A stretch of DNA of 64,000 nucleotides. Source: Chiridota heheva (lineage: Eukaryota > Echinodermata > Holothuroidea > Apodida > Chiridotidae). Where the stretch lies: NCBI GenBank assembly GCA_020152595.1, contig JAIGNY010003060.1, forward strand, positions 135,001 to 199,000. The letters are read 5' to 3'. Positions 35,961 through 46,989 of this stretch are shown here, piece after piece. Positions within the stretch are counted from its first letter, which is position 1. The number at the start of each line of letters is the position of its first letter. Both the position numbers and the translations under genes were made by a program. The notes under the pieces are model-generated. The model saw only the letters and a list, made by a program, of their open reading frames with translations. It did not search any database and was not told the origin of the DNA.

Positions 35961-36479
35961 GTCATATGTTAAGCAATATTGTTTTGCATAATTTTGCTTT
36001 AATGTTATTGTACATTTTTCATGCTGCTTGACACACATACTTTTTTAGATTGGAAGTTGTTATGCAATCCAGGATGTAGTTCTGGGAATGTGTAGGGCTG
36101 AGGGAGGGTACAGGTTGGAAAGGGGGTTGAATGGCATTCTTTCATTGACATTGGCAAGTCAGGGCCTCTCCTTTCTTTGTTATTAAATTGATAAAACTAA
36201 AAGAGGTGTTGTAGTTATAAAGACTGCCAGGTTTTATATGTTTTCTGAGTTACTGGGTGAGGTAACCTTGAGCTTTTTGTGTCTTAATATATCTGGGAAA
36301 ACTCAAAAGATATTTTGAAGCTTGTAGTGCAAATTAAAATGTAAGTGTATCTTTCAAAGCTCAAGTAATTTGAAATCATCTGCCCCTACTACCCTATTTC
36401 TGTATATACTTCCCTCTCTAAACCCATTCTCTATAATAGCTTTGAATAGTTGAGCATACTGTCCTTCCGACAGTTCTAG
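35961..36479. other. unassigned AT-rich DNA
   Basis: No gene or repeat was recognised. Confidence 0.4.
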
Positions 36480-37008
36480 TTATGTATCTGATAGAGAAAA
36501 ATTTACGCAACAGATTTTAAACCATGTTAATATTTCATTCGAAAAATAAGTTATTGAACTTCAAAAATTGTTCTTGCCCTCATAAAAATGACTTTTGTAC
36601 TGAGTCTAAGTCGTCGCTATGATGTCATCACAGCACTTCCTGTACTAATCTTTTGTGTATTTCTTTGAAAATTAATCAGCAATTTTTTTAATTCAAATAT
36701 AAGTTACAAGAATAGATTGGAAAACATTTATTTTAAATTTTATTCTACACTATTCTTAATTATTTTAAAGAAAAAACTTATGTAATTAATTTTCAATGAA
36801 ATACATAGAGAATAGTACAGAAGTACATGCTGTGATGCCATCATAGTGATGACTTGGACCAACAATCTCTTTCACACAGACAAAAAAAATTGTTTAAATT
36901 CATCAACTTCTTATAGGAACAAGATTTTAACTTCGTATTTCAACTAATCAGTTTCCTTTATTGTCCTCTATAAAATATATTGAATTGAAACTCCATGGGA
37001 ATATTCCT
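36480..37008. mobile_element. foldback MITE, TTAA-type family
   Basis: The inner arms are inverted: GTCGTCGCTATGATGTCATC (about 36611) pairs with GATGCCATCATAGTGATGAC (36834-36853), and GTATTTCTTTGAAAATTAA pairs with TTAATTTTCAATGAAATAC. The right end CCATGGGAATATTCC then TTTAA is the same terminus as the element at 38636-39211. The left end is unclear. Confidence 0.75.
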
Positions 37009-37315
37009 TTAAAATGAAAATGTTTTTCAGAGAGGTGTGGCCTATACAATACTGCAGGATGAAAATTGAAATTGAGCTTAGAAAAAATAGCTAGTAGTAC
37101 AGAGTTGCATACAGTACCTTTTGAGAAACTTAGTAACAATTTGGGCAGCAACTGAAAAATGTAGTAAAATTTTTTTAGAAATGTATGAGCAGTGCTATCA
37201 TCCTTTTAAAGTGGTTTGTTAACTTATATGTGTACACACAAATCATTAAAGAAAAAATCTTTATTTTTGGAAATTACACTGCACATGACTAATTTAATCT
37301 TGTGGGGAGGAGGTG

Positions 37316-37664
37316 CAGAACCCTAGCTTGATTTAGATAGGGGCAGGGTGCTAGACTTGTTGAGGGGCATATTAATGCGTGTGCGAAGCGCTGCGTATTT
37401 TCGGCATGGAGTCCAGGGGCCCCCTTTACAAACAAGACAATTGCTTACTATGCTATCATTCTGTGTTCTGTATTCATTTATGAGGTTAATTCAGATTATT
37501 AAGTTACATTTTTTTTAATAATCTTAAAACATTTTTTTCTTCATTTTTGTTCTAATGACGGGCAGGGCGGACCCTAGGGGGAAAGGTGGACCCCCAGGGG
37601 GTAGGGCGGGCCCACAGAGGGGCAGGGCAGGCCGCCCCTGTAAAACAGCAAAGCTAGGGGTCTG
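37316..37664. mobile_element. MITE, 5-bp TSD family, copy 2
   Basis: Left CAGAACCCTAGCTTGA and right CAAAGCTAGGGGTCTG are inverted termini. The interior shares GGGGCAGGGTGCTAGACTTG, GAAGCGCTGCGT and CAATTGCTTACTATGCTAT with copy 1 at 14527-14958. No clear target duplication remains. Confidence 0.83.
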
Positions 37665-37737
37665 ACTGGTGAATGGGATGGTGAGATTGCGAAGTAAGTA
37701 AATCTAATTTTTGCTGTTCTCGCACCCACTGAGAGGT

Positions 37738-38437
37738 GACCCTACCTATGCCCCCTTCCCCAAGGGTACATGTTTCTGCTTGACTGAGCTGCTAGATGCC
37801 TGTGACATGTACAGCCCCTCCCCCAAGGGTACATGTTGCTGCCTGACTGAGCTGCTAGATGCCTGTGACATGTACATCCCCTCCCCCAAGGGTACATGTT
37901 GCTGCCTGACTGAGCTGCTAGATGCCTGTGACATGTACATCCCCTCCCCCAAGGGTCCTTTTTGCTGCCTGACTGAGCTGCTAGATGCCTGTGACATGTA
38001 CATCCTCTCCCCTAAGGGTACATGTTTCTGCCTGACTGAGCTGCTAGATGCCTGTGACATGTACATCCCCTCCCCCAAGGGTACATTTTTCTGCCTGACT
38101 GAGCTGCTAGATGCCTGTGACATGTACATCCCCTCCCCTAAGGGTACATGTTGCTGCCTGACTGAGCTGCTAGATGCCTGTGACATGTACACCCCCTCCC
38201 CCAAGGGTACATGTTTCTGCCTGACTGAGCTGCTAGATGCCTGTGACATGTACATCCCCTCCCCTAAGGGTACATGTTGCTGCCTGACTGAGCTGCTAGA
38301 TGCCTGTGACATGTACACCCCCTCCCCCAAGGGTACATGTTGCTGCCTGACTGAGCTGCTAGATGCCTGTGACATGTACACCCCCTCCCCCAAGGGTACA
38401 TGTTGCTGCCTGACTGAGCTGCTAGATGACCTGTGAC
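37738..38437. repeat. 63-bp tandem repeat, ~11 copies, open on both strands
   Basis: Unit AAGGGTACATGTTGCTGCCT then GACTGAGCTGCTAGATGCCTG then TGACATGTACAYCCCCTCCCC. It has 63 bp, so each frame keeps its phase. The plus strand reads DMYIPSPKGTCCCLTELLDAC repeatedly (37711-38436, 241 residues) and the minus strand is also open (37746-38453). Most differences between units change the amino acid (Cys/Phe, Ile/Thr), so there is no sign of selection on a protein. No signal peptide or clear splice context was found. I treat it as a minisatellite, though a transcribed short repeat protein cannot be excluded. Confidence 0.9.
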
Positions 38438-38519
38438 ATGTACACTGTAACATTTGTCTGTATCTGGATACCTGATCAAGAGTAAAGAATTTTAAATTGA
38501 TTTCCCCTTTTCAACTTAA

Positions 38520-38635
38520 AGGAATATTTCCATTCATTTTCATTTTTTTATAAATGATAGAGAAAAGTTATAAAAACAAAGTGGTGAAGAAACTATGTTA
38601 ATATCTTATTCCGTTTAGAAGTTATAACAATTTAA
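38520..38635 (+). repeat. solo arm of a TTAA foldback MITE
   Basis: A single copy of the left arm of the neighbouring element (AGGAATATTTCCATTCATTT ... TATTCCGTTTAGAAGTTATA), bounded by TTAA at 38516-38519 and at 38632-38635. Confidence 0.85.
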
Positions 38636-39211
38636 AGGAATATTCCCGTGGATTTTCATTTTTTCATATATGATAGAGAAAAGTTATAGAAACAAAGTGG
38701 TGAAAAAACTATGTTAATATCTTATTCCGTTTAGAAGTTAAAACAATTTAAAGAGTAAAAATTTGTACTTAAAAACATCTAATATAGTATATGTCTTTCA
38801 GCTTGGTGATGACATAGAGGCAATTCCAGCACAATTCTTATGTATTTCTTATCAATTTAATTACACTTTTTTTTTACATATCGAACAACATGTTGGTTCA
38901 TTATAGAGACAGGGTGGAATATATAATTTACAAGAATTTTTTCATTTTTTTCTTTGGGGTACAGTACATCACATTTTTGATAAGAAAAAAATCCAAACTA
39001 TTTTTAAAGAAATATAAAAGGTATTTTGTTGAAATTGTCTCTATAACATCACCGATGTCGCCAATCAATCACTTTTGTTTAAATTCAAAAATAATTAAAA
39101 ATTTTGTAACTTCTAAACAGAATAAGATATTAACATAGTTTTTTTACCACCCTGTTTCTAATAAATTTCTCTATCATATATGAAAAAATGAAAATCCATG
39201 GGAATATTCCT
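38636..39211. mobile_element. foldback MITE with ~120-bp terminal inverted repeats and TTAA flanks
   Basis: The left arm begins AGGAATATTCCCGTGGATTT. The right arm ends AAATCCATGGGAATATTCCT, its inverted copy. GAAAAGTTATAGAAACA and TTAATATCTTATTCCGTTTAGAAGTTA also pair with the right arm. TTAA lies at both borders (38632-38635 and 39212-39215), fitting piggyBac- or Kolobok-type duplications. The interior is non-coding. Confidence 0.87.
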
Positions 39212-39215
39212 TTAA

Positions 39216-39830
39216 ACACATGGGTATTATTCATGACCATGATTCTTATCTTTAGCTTTAATTGAATTAATGACTACTGTACTGTATGAACATGTGATGT
39301 GCAGACTAAATTCATTTACTTCTTTCGTCAAGAATGAAATATTGAGACATTTAGCGTTCCTCCATGTGTGTATTGGCTGGAAGATGTTGTTCGAATGTTA
39401 ACTGTGATGCAAGTGGAGTGTGAAACATTTCCCCATCTGTGATGACTGAAATTCAAATATACTCAGGCAAAAATATAAGCAGTATCCCTTCTGTGCTCCA
39501 GAACAGATAGTGTGCTACAGATCACATACAGTATGCAATTTACAAATACGAGTTAAAAATGAAAGATAAATTAAGTATAAAGTCCAAGATAAATTAAGTG
39601 TAAAGTCTATAAAATAATTTATATAAAGAATTACTTGATACTTTTGAATGCAAAACTTTATATGCACTGTGCAGCTTGTGAAGAATGAATTTTGAAACAA
39701 AAGGAACTGAAACAAGGATAAGGAATATGGAAGATCTATATAATAAGAATGTAAAACATCGTTTGTTCTAGGACTTTCCAAAAGTTCAAAAAAATGATTT
39801 TGTTGAGTAGTATATTTCTTTTTTTATCTA
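39216..39830. other. unassigned AT-rich DNA
   Basis: A local duplication (ATAAATTAAGT..AAAGTC, 39567-39610). No gene was seen. Confidence 0.4.
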
Positions 39831-40387
39831 AAGGTTTAATTCAGTGGTCTAGCAAGTTTATCTTATATCAAAGGACATCAAAGAAACAAACTGGTGAAGA
39901 AAACATTCAAAAATCTTATTCCGTTAAGGAGATATTCAACTTTAAAGCTCTGTCTTATCTGTGTAGAAATGACTGGTGTAGTAAGTCTACTATGGAAGGT
40001 TGTGTCTTAACAATTGTTAAAGTATTTTAAAGAAAGTTTATTTAAATTTCACACTTTAAATTATTTTCCCTCAAACTTTCTTCAGGTGTTGTATTATAAA
40101 TACCCTTCCTAGATTCAGTCTTACTACTTTTTTAAGATAACCCATGTTTTTAAGCCACAAATTCGCAGGACAAAATATGATAGAATACATAAAGACTTTG
40201 AATCTGAGGCTTTGACATCACAACTAGTCTGATTTCAGTTGTTTCGACACAAATGATACCAAACTTGAAACTTAGATATCTCCATAACGGATTAAGATTG
40301 TTGAATGCTTTTTTTCTTCACTTTTTGTTTCTTTTGAAGTCCATTTTCATATGAGATGGACTTTCTTGACCCCTGAAATAATCCTTT
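39831..40387. mobile_element. foldback MITE, second family, copy 1
   Basis: The left arm (AAAGGTTTAATTCAGTGGTC ... GTGAAGAAAACATTCAAAAA, TATTCCGTTAAGGAGATAT) is the inverted copy of the right arm (ATATCTCCATAACGGATTAA ... CTTCACTTTTTGTTTCTTTT, TTGACCCCTGAAATAATCCTTT). The centre ACATCACAACTAGTCTGATT is shared with copy 2 at 59191-59873. The interior is non-coding. Confidence 0.82.
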
Positions 40388-40832
40388 TAATTCTCATCTG
40401 TATCCAGAGTTAGCCCATTGAGCTGAAAGATAAACAAAAAAATGTGAAAAATTTGCCAAAAATATAAGATACATGCAATCTTCACATTTTCTTTTAAAAC
40501 TGGCAAGGGTTTTAGAATTTCTCAGACTAACATGGGTACTTTATTCTGGCCAACATAAGATATTTTTTGAAGGCTTGCATGCTACATTTTTGGAACACAA
40601 TTAAGTTTTGAGAGTGTCTTGTACAATACAGGTGTGAAAATCCATATCTATACTGTTACTTGTTGTACTTTTACGTCCAATGAGACAATGCTGACGCTAA
40701 AACAGAGAATAGAATTCCATGGAAGCAAATTTCTCTGTGGTTGTGAGGAAACAGTAATTCTCAATCAAATTTTCTTGTATCTTTTAAATTGAAAGCTCAG
40801 GAAATTGAAAGATCATTAGTTTGTGTAAAGGG
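40388..40832. other. unassigned AT-rich DNA
   Basis: No gene or repeat was recognised. Confidence 0.4.
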
Positions 40833-41451
40833 TAGTGCTGTCACGACAGGGCTTTACTACGCATCGATTATCGTGGAGAAAAATATTGCGGTATATACTG
40901 TAGTAGTATCGCGATACTTTTCAAGAAAACTGACTCACGACACAAATTGTTAATATCACTGACGTTATATGATCATGGAGTTACAATTTACTCCATGATA
41001 TGCTGAACGCAAGAACAAATTATTTGCAGATCTAGCAGACGACACGATCATGTGACTATTACATTCATCATGCATCACGGACTTGTTTGGTAATTCAGAT
41101 ATCGTGACCATGAATCATTGAAGTGAGAGCCTGAGTAACACATTCTAGACCAATATTTCGTTCTTTTTGCCAACTTACATCGGCGCATGCTAGTGTGTGG
41201 TGACGGAGCACGATTTTTGATTAGTTGTTTTTATGTTTCATGATTATTTTGCACATTTTTAATGGCCTAAACTTGACTTTTAGATTAAGTACTGTAATGT
41301 TAGAATTGCAACATACGAAGTAGCCTAGCCTAGTTGCATGAAAATTTCTTAGTTGAGTATTAGTTTTTGGTATCGCGATATGTCGGGAGAGGCATATTTC
41401 ATATCGTGGGAAAAGAGATATCGCGATAATCGATATGTCATGACAGCACTA
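40833..41451. mobile_element. hAT-like non-autonomous transposon, 619 bp
   Basis: Left end TAGTGCTGTCACGACAG; right end reverse-complemented TAGTGCTGTCATGACA. An 8-bp duplication GTAAAGGG (40825-40832) / GTAAAAGG (41452-41459) flanks it with one mismatch. ATCGCGATA words lie near both ends. A related right half is at 25971-26322. There is no transposase. Confidence 0.9.
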
Positions 41452-41483
41452 GTAAAAGGCAGCTGTATAGTTTTCTCGCTTAA

Positions 41484-42085
41484 AGGGAGACATAAAGTCT
41501 GACATAATCCTTATTTCATATGATAGAATTAAAAATAACAAATCTTCTGACCAAGTTCCATACCTCCTGAAGCGATGTAACATTTTTTTTGTAATTACCA
41601 AAAGCTTTAATTTTACTACTAAATAGTACTATGAGAGCCACCATTTGATTTTGAAACATGCAGATTATGATGTCCTCAGCCCAGCAGGATGTTGGAATGC
41701 TTTGTATTTTTTTTAAATCTACCTCAAGTTTTCTAGCTTATAAAAAATTGTTTTTCTTTTGTAAGGGTCAAGGACATTTTTGTGTACACATAAAATGATC
41801 AAAACATGCTGTTAAAACTTTTGTGTCACATTATTTTGGAATAAAAACTTAAATCACATTTATAAAGAAATACATTATAATCCCTACGTCCCTGTTAGGG
41901 AAAGTATGTCATCATGTACAATATTTCAATCCAGAATTGAACAAAATAGCAGCTCCCATGTGTCGACTTCAAACATGAATAACTTGAGATAGGAATAAGA
42001 TTTGGACTTGCTGTTTTTGGTGGTTGGTGTAGATTTTAATTCTCTTTCATATGAAATAATGCGGTATCAGACTGTAACCTTCATA
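41484..42085. mobile_element. TTAA-type MITE, copy 1
   Basis: It starts after TTAA (41480-41483) with AGGGAGACATAAAGTCTGAC and is ~600 bp homologous to 48920-49455 (TCTTCTGACCAAGTT, GCCCAGCAGGAT, AAACATGCTGTTAAAACTTT, GTTGGTGTAGATTTTAAT). Its right terminus has decayed. Non-coding. Confidence 0.8.
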
Positions 42086-42600
42086 TTTTCAAAGCTTTGC
42101 AGTAGATTGGCTAAGGATTATTTCTTTTGCTGTCTGACTGGATTGGCGAGGGTGTCATGGGGATGGAGTGTCAAGATGATGGGGGAGCAAGAGGGTAGGG
42201 GTTTCTACCCTGACCCTCTAAAACCTTTTGTAGTGTTATCCTGTGGTAACTGTACAGTGTGTGTTGTATATCAGGTTTTTCTGGTTTTGACTGAAAAACA
42301 AGTACTTTTGTAGGTCAAAGCAGGATTTGGTGAAATCATAGTTAATTTATAATCACAGTGCAATCACTTGAACAGTATATTTCACTTTAGTTGTGTTTTC
42401 ATTTTGATTCTTTGTGAAACGGAAACAGGGCCTTGACATTTTGTACTCAACCACCACCTTATGCTTATGGTCAATTCCATAGAAATAGGGACTCAAAGCA
42501 TGAAAATTGAAAATAATTTGATTGAGCAGATTAGTTGCTTTTAGTATCCACCTAATATGTGAATTTTCATGATCAAAGTAAATTTTCAAACTTCCAAGAA
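42086..42600. repeat. dispersed repeat related to 47150-47280
   Basis: CAGTGCAAT(C/T)ACTT, then ATTCTTTGT and GCCTTGACATTT.TACTC, occur in the same order here (42357-42450) and at 47170-47270. Flanking phrases (GGTCAAA, AGGTTTT) are also similar. Type unknown. Confidence 0.6.
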
Positions 42601-44260
42601 TTTATGCAAAATAAACGCTGCCCTCTATAAGGTATAATGGTGATAGCTAGTGTGGATGTTTGCATGGCATAAACATGTTGCATTTCATTAATATGCATAG
42701 TGGGTGGGGCTTAACATGATTTTGTAAACAAAAAAGCACAAGTGAACATGATATCTCATGAACTATGAACTGGATTCACATGTATGGTACACAGATAGCT
42801 CATTGTCTGCAGATGTGACCTAACATTTGTGGTGGTGATTTCATGCATATTGATAAGTGGGTGGGGCTTAAAGTAAACATTTTGAAAGAGTAATTTAGCA
42901 ACTGTATGTCCGTTTTGCATCATACTGGGCATGATAATTTTGTTGGTTATTGTGTACATATGCATGGTGGGCATGGCTTAATGTAAAAGTGCTAATGATG
43001 TAAACACCATTAACCCATAAACGATATATCAGATTTATGTATGCACAGATGGATCATGGTCTGTGCATATGTTCTAATGATGTGGTAGTCATCATGTCAT
43101 GAATGCTAATGAGTAGGCGAGGCTTACTGACAAATTCTTTAAATAATGTAGGCTAAATGAGCAAGCGTTTTTGCATCATACTTGGTATGATAATGTTAAT
43201 TATTGTGCAAATGCTAATGTTGTCAACATTTTTATTGAACTGCATGGTGGGCAGAGATCGGGTTAACGACAAATTTGTCGTATATTACGCCATGGCTGAA
43301 ATTTCTTACGACACAGGTTGTACCTGCGTCGTAAGATTTAGATATAGCATGTGGAATTTTACGCCAGAGTTTTTCATTAATGTAACTAAAATCATGAACA
43401 TCTTACCTCTCTGATGCGATTTAAAGTTTTATTTCACACAAAAATGATTTTGAATTATTCATAAATAAAAGAAAAATGACACAACTACGAGACTAACAGC
43501 CGAATGATTCAACATGCTCGTAGAGCTGCCATAAACACATGTAGGCTAGTACATAGGCCCTATGCATGATGTACGTACACTGTACAGTGTATGTGAAAGT
43601 TTTGATTTTGTTTTGAAAGCAGGCTGTCAATTGTCAATGATATTATTAACTAGGATTTAACTTTCCTCCTATATTGTGTTGATGGTGTATCTGTGAAGTG
43701 ATCAGTCCGCGAGTCAAGTTACTATACTGTAAAGAAGTAGGCGTGTTCAAGATCTGAATAGTATATTATCGATGACAATTGGTAAAAGTTTACTAAAACC
43801 TCACGAAAGTTTGAATACGATAAATGAAAGTATTTTCTAGTCTATTTTGGGATTGTTAACCCAAATTTCATGACTCAACAATCAACATTATACAAGGATT
43901 GGGTATGAACTTTTTCGTAATATTTTTTATGATAATGATAGTCCAATTTTGTAATATTATTGGTATTTTAAGCGCAATTTTCATTTACTTTAGTGAGGCA
44001 GGCCTACACAAGTGTGTTGTGTTAACAATTACTTGCATGCTTCGCTAGCAGCTAGCGCGCAATGCCCTGTACACTACGCAATGCCCTGTGCATACGATGG
44101 CAAATTTACAAAATACGCCAAACTTCAAGGGCTTGTCGTAAGTAAATACGCCAGGCAAAAAATTCTAACACAACCTCTGATGGTGGGTGTGGCTTATGAA
44201 TAGATATCATGGAACAATTTTTTTGTCATGATATGCAATGACATGACAGTCGATACTTTT
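42601..44260 (+). repeat. ~300-bp satellite-like repeat, interrupted by a hAT element
   Basis: Units have the order GAACTGGATTCACAT, CAGATAGCTCAT..TCTGCAGATGTG, GGTGGTGAT, CATGCATATT and AGTGGG(T/C)GGGGCTTAA. They match the array at 56860-58000. Here the array holds about two units plus the terminal AGCTTATGAATA / CATGATATGCAATGACAT segment, and is split at 43252 by the element described next. Confidence 0.86.
43252..44179. mobile_element. hAT-like non-autonomous transposon with perfect 8-bp TSD
   Basis: An exact duplication ATGGTGGG flanks it (43244-43251 and 44180-44187). Termini are CAGAGATCGGGTTA and, inverted, CAGAGGTTGTGTTA. Both ends contain ACGCC and TTACGAC-like words near the border. 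The related repeat at 57963-57976 has one uninterrupted ATGGTGGG at this place, giving the empty site. No transposase is encoded. Short readings (for example 43157-43414) cross the border and are not genes. Confidence 0.92.
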
Positions 44261-44264
44261 TTTT

Positions 44265-44630
44265 TTGCCTACGTTTGTCTGTTTGTTTGTTTGTCTGTTT
44301 GGTCATCAAGATATCTCAAGAATTGATGACTTGATTTGGATCAAATTTAGTGTGTGGTTTTTTTGCTGCTTAAGAAAGAAGTGATTAAAATTTGAGACAT
44401 TGGAACAAGGAAATGGTTCAAATGGGGAGTGGGGACACTTTAAGGTGAGTTTGTCTGTCATTAGAATATTTCAAGAACTGATGATTGGATTGGGATTAAA
44501 TTTGATGTGTGGTTTGAATATTGCTTAAGGAACAAGTGATTTAAATTTGGGACGTATTGATACAAGGGAAGGGCAGAAATTAAGGGGTGGGAATGTTTAG
44601 GGTAAGGTCTGTCAAGACAGACTTGAAACT
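44265..44630. repeat. ~165-bp direct duplication
   Basis: TATCTCAAGAATTGATGACT ... CAAATTTAGTGTGTGGTTTT ... GTGATTAAAATTTG (44312-44394) recurs at 44467-44552. A TTTG/TCTG run precedes the first copy. Confidence 0.83.
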
Positions 44631-44786
44631 TCCTAATAGAATTTGATGAACAATGAATTCACCGCATGGAAAGAATCCAACAATCAATTTTCTGGACTCA
44701 CTGAAAATTATATCAAGTGGCCTCTACTATCAATGTAATAAGAACAATTGGTTTCGATCATGAATGGAAAATGATGCTATTTGAAT

Positions 44787-46013
44787 TAAGGTTGTGACGG
44801 TTAGCATTTTTTAAATTAATGTACAGCCGTCACCATTACGGTTAGTTAACCGTTTAACGTAAGTGATGACGTAATTATGTAGTGACGTAATTATCCAGTG
44901 ACATTATATTCTATACTGTTTATGTGGGTAATCACTCACATCATGCATGTATCGGTTATTCCCTCATGCAAACTTGCAAAGCCTACTGCCTGTTGGGGAT
45001 GAATAAAATTTTCATGTTAGGGTAAATACTATAAACGAGTGGAAACGAGATAGGTAAATTTATATGCTAACTGATGAAAGCAAAATGAAAGTGCATGGAA
45101 AATAAATGGTACTTATGGAAAGGGAACACACCACCGGGGTTTAATCATTTTCATTACACATGATGGAATGTCTTCAAGAGAAAGAAAGCAACCACAAAAA
45201 TCACAATACTGCCTACTAATAAACACCAACAATCCTAATTTTTTATTAAAGAAAATGTGTAAGGAACATACCATAAGCAATCCTGCAAAATGATTTAAAA
45301 TAAAACTTTATTTTTAATAATTCTGTTAATAATCCAAGCACTGTCAACAAATTTAAGCAGGTAAGTAGGCCAAAACTGCCATAAAATGTACTGCACATGT
45401 TCACACACAGCAAGTCCGCAATACCTCACGCTTGAGATATCCAGGGGTGTCTAAGACATGCGCAGTTCCAATTTAATGTGAGATTTCCCTCGAATATTGT
45501 GTGGCCCACTAAATGATTCTTCCATGTGGAATGTAAAAGATTATTACGGTATTCCCATGACCTATTAGGAGTAACAAAGTGGCTGTGAGCGAAAGATATA
45601 TACGTGGGCCAGTCACTCAGTGTTTGGGAGATACTGTACATGTACAGTATGTACTGTGATTCGATAGTGAATGGATATGGGCGGAAATTTCTTGTGTGTA
45701 GTTGATGGGCTATGTTAATGAGTGCCAGCCTGGGCCTTTCTTAGGAGTCCAAGCTAGCTGCGCTCCATCCGATCCCAGATACCGTGGAAATGTGTAGTAT
45801 TATGCATATGGACCCTGGGTGAAGTGTGAAGGCAATAACTTAGTGGGTAAAGATTGACATGAGAAGAAAAAAGTTGGTTAAATGGTTTCGTGAATTTATC
45901 CGAACTTCAAAAAACCCACATGCAAACTGAAATAACATTCCTTTACACGAGCATGATTTCCTAAATGGATAATAGAACAAACGGACAGGTAACGAATAAC
46001 CATCACAACCTTA
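44787..46013. mobile_element. hAT-like non-autonomous transposon, 1227 bp
   Basis: Left TAAGGTTGTGACGGTTA and inverted right TAAGGTTGTGATGGTTA differ at one base. The 8-bp duplication is ATTTGAAT (44779-44786) / ATGTGAAT (46014-46021). Its two ends match the two ends of the larger element at 28998-33952. No transposase frame remains (longest open stretch 71 residues), so it is an internally deleted, non-autonomous copy. Confidence 0.9.
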
Positions 46014-46364
46014 ATGTGAATCTTAATCGAATGGAACACAAACAATAAATGCTTGAATGAAGCTGAAAACAATTATATGACCTTGAAGAAATCAGTCAAA
46101 AGGTAATCTTTAAATGCAAATGATCCTTACAGATCAAAACTTGGGGATGAATCTTGGTGGGCCTAGGATTTCTGAAGTAGATTATAGTGGGTATGGGGAT
46201 TAAATAAACTTTAAAACTATTCTAGGCATGTTGGAATTGCAACGGGGGCGGAGGTATGCGCTCTAAAGAGTGCTGATATTCTAGTTGCTCTTTTAACTTC
46301 ACAGAGTTTTACATGTAATCATCAAATTAAAAAACCCGGCTTTTTTTATGTGACACTTTTTTCA

Positions 46365-46390
46365 TGAGGTGAGCATGTTTGCTCACCTCA
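46365..46390. other. perfect 10-bp-stem hairpin
   Basis: TGAGGTGAGC, a 6-base loop ATGTTT, then GCTCACCTCA. GTGAGCATG is also the opening phrase of the dispersed repeat at 20059 and 63640, so this may be the edge of a related element. Not followed by a T tract. Confidence 0.7.
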
Positions 46391-46660
46391 GTCTCATCTG
46401 TCGTAGCATTTGTCTGACTTTCCTTCTGAGTTAGGTAGAAGCTCATATGGTATACCTAGGGATGGTACTGCATTGGGATAATAAGAGTTACTATTTGAGA
46501 GATTATTCTGAAGTTCAGAAATTGTTTCTGAATCGCAACACTCATCACATTGAATTGAAATGCACTTTTGAAATAAACCAATCTTTTATAACACAGGCTA
46601 TATAGTAGGAGACTTTATGAAACAAGGATCTCAGCTTTGTTAATTATTCATTTAAATCTC
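46391..46660. other. unassigned DNA
   Basis: No gene was seen. Confidence 0.35.
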
Positions 46661-46973
46661 CAAACTCCTAGTTTGATCCAGAAAGGGGCAGGGTCTCTCT
46701 GACCAAAAGGAGCATGTATAAGGCATCAAGGGCACTTGTAGGGCAACAGCCTGGGAGATTTTGAGGGCACTTGAAATGTAAATAAGAGAGTAACCAATAC
46801 AACAAGTATTCCTGCATCTTTTTATATTGGGCAACTGTATTCAGCATGAAAAAGGCACAATAGTTCTCAAAAGTATGTTTTTGTGAACAAAATGTAGAGT
46901 GCTTAGTGAAAAGGGGAAGGGTGGAGGCAATGACGGGTGAAGCACCCCTCAGAAAAGGGAAACTAGAGGCCTG
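46661..46973. mobile_element. MITE, 5-bp TSD family, divergent copy 3
   Basis: Left CAAACTCCTAGTTTGATCCA, with GAAAGGGGCAGGG just inside, and right GGAAACTAGAGGCCTG resemble the termini at 14527 and 37316. The 5-bp direct repeat ATCTC (46656-46660 and 46974-46978) flanks it. The interior is rich in GGGCACTTG phrases and non-coding. Confidence 0.78.
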
Positions 46974-46989
46974 ATCTCCTTTAAGCACA

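Noticed and set aside
37711-38436. Secreted Cys-rich repeat protein
   Set aside because: No signal peptide, both strands equally open, and unit differences mostly change amino acids; kept only as a low-priority finding.
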